Below, piece by piece: positions 7,490 through 10,720 of a stretch of 10,720 bases of DNA. The position numbers were made by a program, and so were the translations under genes. Positions within the stretch are counted from its first letter, which is position 1; each line of letters starts with the position of its first letter. Location: positions 1 to 10,720 of the forward strand of contig CAYIRQ010000047.1 of NCBI GenBank assembly GCA_964365905.1. Direction: 5' to 3'. Origin of the DNA: CAYIRQ01 sp964365905. Lineage in GTDB: Bacteria; Patescibacteriota; Gracilibacteria; Peribacterales; Peribacteraceae. Below the pieces are notes generated by a model. That model was given only the letters and a program-made list of their open reading frames with translations, was not told where the DNA came from and made no database searches.

Positions 7490-8178
7490 GATGAGCGCGC
7501 GAAGCGGATGCGAAGCATCGTGAGCAGCCCCTTCCAGGCATCCTTCGCGCGGATTTTCTTGCCTTCTTCGTGGCTGCGCGGAGCATACCGAATGGGCACT
7601 TCGCGAATGGGGATGCCGCGCTTGAGGGGCCATGCGCTGAGCTCCGCTTCGAGCTCAAAACTTTGTGCCGTGAGAGGGAAACTCCGGAGAATTGCCGTCG
7701 GGAAGAGCTTGTAGCAGGTGTAGGAATCGGTGAGAGTTCCCAGAAAGAGGATATCGAGGATAGCCGTGATCAATCTATTGCCGATGTAGTTGCGTTTATA
7801 GATGTTCGGATTCTTCTGCAGGAACCGCGATCCGAAGACAATCGTGCCGGGATGTTCTTCTGCAGAGCGGAGGAGTGTCCGGATTTCCGCAGGATCATAT
7901 TCAAGATCGGCGTCCTGTATCACGGTGAAGGGCGCGGATGTCTTCGTGAGTCCGAGGCGGACTGCAGATCCTTTGCCGCCGTTCTCTTTGGTGAGGACGA
8001 TGTCGCTTGGGCGCGCTTTCTCCTCTACGATCGCAAGCGAGCGATCGGCCGATCCGTCGTCGACGAAAATGATCTCCGTATCGGTCGAAAATATTTCATG
8101 AAGCTTATCGATAACGACAGCAATCGTTCGCTCTTCATTATAGATCGGCACGATGATGCTGAGGCGGGGTACGCTCAC
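7486..8178 (-). CDS. GT2 glycosyltransferase, DPM1-like, soluble
   Basis: This 230-residue single-domain GT-A enzyme has IIVPIYNEERTI (8-19), VDDGSADRS (39-47), ENGGKGSAVRLG (65-76), the metal motif QDADLEYDP (88-96), FGSRF (115-119), TDSYTCYKLF (150-159) and FELEAEL (174-180), then a PRSHEEGKKI stretch (200-209). This order is typical of the dolichyl/polyprenyl-phosphate mannose synthase group without membrane helices. The family transfers a hexose from a GDP- or UDP-sugar to a polyprenyl phosphate at the inner face of the membrane. The GTG start overlaps the stop of the GT-C gene by 4 bases (GTGA) and its own stop overlaps the SDR start by 4 bases, so all three are tightly coupled. A likely job is to supply the lipid-phosphate sugar used by the GT-C enzyme encoded just before it. 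Sugar not determinable. Confidence 0.9.
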   Translation of the reverse strand: MSVPRLSIIVPIYNEERTIAVVIDKLHEIFSTDTEIIFVDDGSADRSLAIVEEKARPSDIVLTKENGGKGSAVRLGLTKTSAPFTVIQDADLEYDPAEIRTLLRSAEEHPGTIVFGSRFLQKNPNIYKRNYIGNRLITAILDILFLGTLTDSYTCYKLFPTAILRSFPLTAQSFELEAELSAWPLKRGIPIREVPIRYAPRSHEEGKKIRAKDAWKGLLTMLRIRFARSS

Positions 8179-9332
8179 GGTGCGATCGTGAATGGATGCG
8201 GTGAGAGTGCGATGCCGATGGCTACCGTCGTGCTTACAAGAATGAGTGCTGCGGAGAGCGACCGAGTTTTCCGGGAATCATGTTCGAGCGCCCACAGCGC
8301 ATAGATGGGATACAGCGCAGGAATGACGCGACCGACGCTCGTGAGCACATTCCAGATGTGAGCATCGAGGAAGAGGAAGAAAGCAAGAATCGTTCCCAGA
8401 ATCATCGTCGTAGGGGCGCCCCTTTGGGGCGCCCGCAAGCATTCACTGACGAGTGCAGCAATGAGGGGGAGAAAGAAGAGGAGAAAAAATGCAGCACTGG
8501 AAAGAACATACGCATTGGGCGATGCTGCAGTATGCTGCAGAAGAGAAAGAATTCCGGAGAAGGGGAGAGCAAGCATCCCTTCATTCGTTTCCCAAGGGAA
8601 CGTGTCGAAGTGGTTGGTGAGGAAAAGCATCCAGAGAGCGAATGGGAGGAAGGAAAGACATAACAAAAAAATATTGCGAAACCTCTTATTCCAATATTCT
8701 GCAGAATATTGGAATGGCAAGAAGAGCAGGGGAATCGTGAGGAGCACGGTGGTTTCCCGCGCGAGGAGCGCGAGCGCCAGAGCGGGCGCGCCACCCCATG
8801 TCACGCGCTCACCGGACTTTTTCCAAAAAAACAGAAAAAGCATCGTGAAGAAAAGGGCGAGTGGTTCCGTGAGGGAAAAGAGAATGCCGACGAGAGCGGC
8901 GGGATTCCCCACGAGCGTGAAGGCATGAATATTGGGTTTTCCCGCGAGTGCGAGGAAGAGAAACAGCGCGCCGAGAACGGATGCAACATTGACTCCAAGG
9001 ATCACGAATGGGAGAGCGGAGTCATTCCCCATGGAAAGAAGAGATGCAAGCGCCGGGAGCAGGATGCGCTGCCAGCGGTAGGCGTGATCGTACGTCGGTG
9101 CGCCCAGAAATATTTCCGGAATATCCCGTGCGATTTGCATGTAGAGCATTCCGTCGTAGCCGCCATCTTCATAGAGCACTGTACCTTCCGGAACGCTGTA
9201 CGCTTCGCCGAACTCGCGACTCACGTGGAGGAGGGCGCTCGCATTCCAGTCGAAGCGGCTGATGTTCAGAAGCATGAGTCCGACGAGACCGAGCGCCACA
9301 ATGCCAAATGAAAGGACATACGAGCGATTCAT
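8175..9332 (-). CDS. GT-C membrane glycosyltransferase (surface glycopolymer type)
   Basis: This 385-residue protein has an N-terminal helix (5-23), an external loop of about 80 residues and some eight further helices. The loop carries GGYDGMLYMQIARD (57-70) followed by AYRWQRILLPALA (84-96). The pattern YDGxxYxxIARD...AYRxQRxLxP is typical of membrane glycosyltransferases of cell-surface glycopolymer loci, with Asp60 the likely catalytic or metal-binding acid. NPAALVGILFSLTEPLALFF (143-162) and ALLARETTVLLTIP (188-201) match the later helices of that group. It lies 3 bases after the dehydrogenase stop and overlaps the DPM1-like gene, which probably makes its lipid-linked donor. Two inter-helix loops contain perfect DNA palindromes (8414-8434 encoding RAPQRGAP, 8688-8715 encoding QYSAEYWNK), and the second sits in an AT-rich patch unlike the rest of the gene. 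Acceptor unknown. Confidence 0.82.
   Translation of the reverse strand: MNRSYVLSFGIVALGLVGLMLLNISRFDWNASALLHVSREFGEAYSVPEGTVLYEDGGYDGMLYMQIARDIPEIFLGAPTYDHAYRWQRILLPALASLLSMGNDSALPFVILGVNVASVLGALFLFLALAGKPNIHAFTLVGNPAALVGILFSLTEPLALFFTMLFLFFWKKSGERVTWGGAPALALALLARETTVLLTIPLLFLPFQYSAEYWNKRFRNIFLLCLSFLPFALWMLFLTNHFDTFPWETNEGMLALPFSGILSLLQHTAASPNAYVLSSAAFFLLFFLPLIAALVSECLRAPQRGAPTTMILGTILAFFLFLDAHIWNVLTSVGRVIPALYPIYALWALEHDSRKTRSLSAALILVSTTVAIGIALSPHPFTIAP
8414..8434. repeat. GC-only hairpin inside the GT-C gene
   Basis: GGGCGCCCC at 8414-8422 and GGGGCGCCC at 8426-8434 form a perfect 9-base inverted repeat around TTT. It lies in the reading frame of the GT-C gene and encodes RAPQRGAP in a hydrophilic loop between two helices. 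A chance hairpin of this GC strength in coding sequence is possible but uncommon. It may be an inserted REP-like palindrome. Confidence 0.6.
8688..8715. repeat. Perfect 28-base palindrome inside the GT-C gene
   Basis: The half-site ATTCCAATATTCTG (8688-8701) is followed directly by its exact reverse complement (8702-8715), with no spacer. On the minus strand it encodes about QYSAEYWN, within the loop after residue 205 of the GT-C protein. The surrounding 8650-8720 stretch is clearly AT-richer than the rest of the gene. Perfect symmetry over 28 bases cannot be explained by the protein sequence alone. It may be an in-frame inserted palindromic element or a site for a dimeric protein. Confidence 0.75.
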
Positions 9333-9335
9333 TCT

Positions 9336-10595
9336 CTAAAGCGCAAGGTAGGTCATTCCTGTTTTTTCAAAGTCTTTCGGCAAAAAGACCGACTTGAGAT
9401 CGTAGAAAATGCAACCGGGTTTCCCAATAACAGCAAAGGCCTCCGGTTTCATGGAGCGATATTCTCTGTGCGACACAAGGAGAAGGATCGCATCCCAATG
9501 GCCCTTCTTTTCTTCGAATGCAAAATGATTGTGATAGGGATCGTGCGTTGTCACGTCGCACCCTGCGCTTTTCAGCGCGGCAACAACATCCTCCACTTTG
9601 GAATTGCGCATGTCGGGAATGTCTTCTTTGAACGTAAGGCCGAGGACGAGGATCTGTGCCCCATTGGAAGCGCTGCCCCTTTTTTTGAGGGTATCGAGCA
9701 CTTGTCCTGCGACGGAGCGCGCCATGCTATCATTGAGCTCCCGCGCGCTGCGCATCATCGTCGTATCCATCCCAAGCTCACGCGCCTTCGTGATGAGGTA
9801 ATACGGATCCACGCCGATACAGTGGCCGCCGACGAGGCCGGGGGAGAAGGGGAGGAAATTCCACTTCGTGCGCGCGGCGGCGAGCACGTCGCGCGTTGCG
9901 ATCCCCAGCTTCCCGCACATGAGCGCGATTTCATTGACATAAGCGATATTGAGATCGCGCTGCGCGTTCTCGATCGCTTTCGCCATCTCCGCAACTTTGA
10001 TGGAAGGAGCTCTGTGGATACCTGCAGGGATGATTCGACCGTAAATCTTTGCAAGCATTTCGGTAGTTTCCGGAATGTCTCCCGCAACCACTTTCACGAT
10101 TTTATCGATTGTATGATCCCTGTCTCCGGGATTGATGCGCTCGGGTGAGTAGCCAAGGTGGAAGTCTTTTCCCTGCGTGAGACCCGATTCCTCTTCGAGG
10201 ATGGGGCCACAGAGTTCCTCCGTCACGCCCGGGTAGACCGTTGACTCATAAACAACGGTTGTACCCGGCTTCAAATGTTTCCCGACGGTTTCCGTTGCAG
10301 CGACGACCAGACTGAGATCGGGCTCGTTTTTTTCATCGACCGGTGTCGGGATCGCAAGAATGATGACTGTTGCTTCCGACATCACTGCGGGATCCGCACT
10401 CCATGTGATCTTTGTTTCCTTGAGCGCCGCCTGTGAGAGCTCTCTGGTTCTATCGCTTCCGGCCTTCAGTTCTTCAATTCTCTTCACATCGATGTCATAG
10501 CCTATGGTTCTCCATTCGGTTTTTCCGAACGCGTGCGCGAGGGGAAGCCCGACGTAGCCAAGGCCTACAATGCAGATAACAGGGTCTTGCTTCAT
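9336..10595 (-). CDS. tviB: UDP-N-acetyl-hexosamine 6-dehydrogenase, TviB/WbpO family
   Basis: This 419-residue enzyme oxidises C6 of a UDP-N-acetylhexosamine with NAD to the matching uronic acid. Seen are the NAD-binding motif GLGYVG (11-16) with Asp34 at the end of the second strand, VYESTVYPGVTEELC (115-129), GYSPERINPGD (148-158), SIKVAEMAKAIENAQRDLN (198-216), KWNFLPFSPGLVGGHCIGVD (244-263) with the catalytic Cys259, and GLTFKEDIPDMRNSKV (319-334). These match the TviB/WbpO branch (UDP-GlcNAc or UDP-GalNAc) rather than UDP-glucose dehydrogenases; which epimer is used cannot be read. ATG 10595 was chosen because the Rossmann strand starts seven residues later. The frame is open upstream, but those 40 codons cross a promoter and a hairpin repeat. 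It opens the minus-strand operon, behind the extended -10 at 10605-10613, and supplies an acidic sugar for the glycan. Confidence 0.95.
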   Translation of the reverse strand: MKQDPVICIVGLGYVGLPLAHAFGKTEWRTIGYDIDVKRIEELKAGSDRTRELSQAALKETKITWSADPAVMSEATVIILAIPTPVDEKNEPDLSLVVAATETVGKHLKPGTTVVYESTVYPGVTEELCGPILEEESGLTQGKDFHLGYSPERINPGDRDHTIDKIVKVVAGDIPETTEMLAKIYGRIIPAGIHRAPSIKVAEMAKAIENAQRDLNIAYVNEIALMCGKLGIATRDVLAAARTKWNFLPFSPGLVGGHCIGVDPYYLITKARELGMDTTMMRSARELNDSMARSVAGQVLDTLKKRGSASNGAQILVLGLTFKEDIPDMRNSKVEDVVAALKSAGCDVTTHDPYHNHFAFEEKKGHWDAILLLVSHREYRSMKPEAFAVIGKPGCIFYDLKSVFLPKDFEKTGMTYLAL

Positions 10596-10604
10596 GTCCG
10601 GAGC

Positions 10605-10613
10605 AGTATAACA
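10605..10613 (-). promoter_or_regulatory. Extended -10 promoter (TGTTATACT) of the minus-strand operon
   Basis: On the minus strand TGTTATACT ends 9 bases before the ATG at 10595. Transcription would begin around 10599-10597, leaving a leader of only a few bases, so the mRNA for the dehydrogenase is probably leaderless; no Shine-Dalgarno site is present. No clear -35 box lies upstream, only a T/G-rich stretch, which fits an extended -10 promoter. The following bases GCTCCGGAC closely resemble GCTCCGCAC after the plus-strand promoter at 2773-2781. Confidence 0.6.
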
Positions 10614-10626
10614 AAACACAAACATC

Positions 10627-10682
10627 CTCTCTCCCTTCGGGAGAGAGTGAGAGTGAGGGGTAAGAACCCCTATCCCTCTCCC
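10627..10682. repeat. REP-like hairpin cluster upstream of the operon promoter
   Basis: CTCTCTCCC (10627-10635) and GGGAGAGAG (10639-10647) form a perfect 9-base stem that can close on a C(UUCG)G tetraloop. AGGGGT (10656-10661) and ACCCCT (10666-10671) form a second stem with loop AAGA. CTCTCCC at 10676-10682 can pair with GGGAGAG at 10639-10645 instead of the first partner. The CCCTCTCCC/GGGAGAG/GTGAGGGG word set resembles interspersed palindromic repeats found in many bacterial genomes. It lies upstream of the -10 box at 10605-10613, so it is not in the transcript from that promoter. It could end transcription of a gene beyond the window. The rest of the 125-base region after 10595 shows nothing else I can support. 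Confidence 0.6.
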
Positions 10683-10720
10683 AGCCTTCGCTTGTGGAGG
10701 AAAACTGTATCTCAAGCATT

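Noticed and set aside
7490..7633. 48-codon N-terminal extension of the SDR protein
   Set aside because: It lies inside the DPM1-like gene in another frame, is Arg- and Ala-rich, and the ATGA overlap start at 7489 fits the operon pattern and the Rossmann motif.
8521..8541. Direct repeat of ATGCTGCAG
   Set aside because: Only two nearby copies within coding sequence for LLQHTAA. They are explained by the residues encoded and do not continue as an array.
10596..10715. Forty-codon N-terminal extension of the dehydrogenase
   Set aside because: The extension would cross the -10 box and the hairpin repeat, its residues look non-coding, and family members start near the Rossmann strand.
1..10720. 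CRISPR arrays, tRNA or rRNA genes, transposases
   Set aside because: No regularly spaced repeats, no cloverleaf or conserved rRNA segments, and no transposase-like protein were seen on either strand.

Overview
The window is a surface-glycan biosynthesis locus from a bacterium of moderately high GC content, and it is almost wholly coding. It holds eight protein genes in two convergent blocks. Both blocks end on the same four bases, so there is no spacer between them. TGA, TAG and TAA all serve as stops, so the genetic code is the ordinary bacterial one. Shine-Dalgarno sequences are mostly absent. The two visible promoters are extended -10 boxes placed almost on top of a start codon, which suggests leaderless or near-leaderless transcripts. 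With several fast-evolving membrane glycosyltransferases, this would fit an uncultivated lineage such as a Candidate Phyla Radiation (Peregrinibacteria/Peribacteria-like) genome. That placement is only an inference; no marker gene is present.

Plus strand, 1-4561: three polytopic membrane proteins in a row. The first is the 3' part of a GT39-like (GT-C) glycosyltransferase. It overlaps by 4 bases a 579-aa protein, which is followed by a 577-aa protein. The last two are diverged paralogs with the same acidic loop near the N-terminus (pattern D-x(2-3)-YYA-x-[IV]-R-[DE]-V-x-D-G-[YF]-P) and a similar soluble C-terminal part. They are probably uncharacterised lipid-phosphate-sugar-dependent glycosyltransferases. 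The second paralog has its own promoter and a 12-codon upstream reading frame that overlaps its start as ATGA.

Minus strand, 10595-4558: a six-gene operon, in transcription order: a TviB/WbpO-type UDP-N-acetylhexosamine 6-dehydrogenase; a GT-C membrane glycosyltransferase; a soluble DPM1-like GT2; an extended-SDR epimerase/dehydratase; a membrane-associated SAM methyltransferase with a degenerate Trm112-like N-terminus; and a GtrB/ArnC-like GT2 with two membrane helices. Most neighbours overlap by 4 bases or lie 3-10 bases apart. The exception is a 78-base gap before the last gene, filled by an unusual purine/pyrimidine inverted repeat.

Working model: TviB makes a UDP-N-acetylaminouronic acid and the SDR modifies a sugar. 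The two GT2 enzymes make polyprenyl-phosphate sugars, which the four GT-C proteins use on the outer face of the membrane, and the methyltransferase decorates the product. No flippase, polymerase or ligase is visible in the window. Four palindromic elements, two of them inside one coding sequence, are the least explained structures here.
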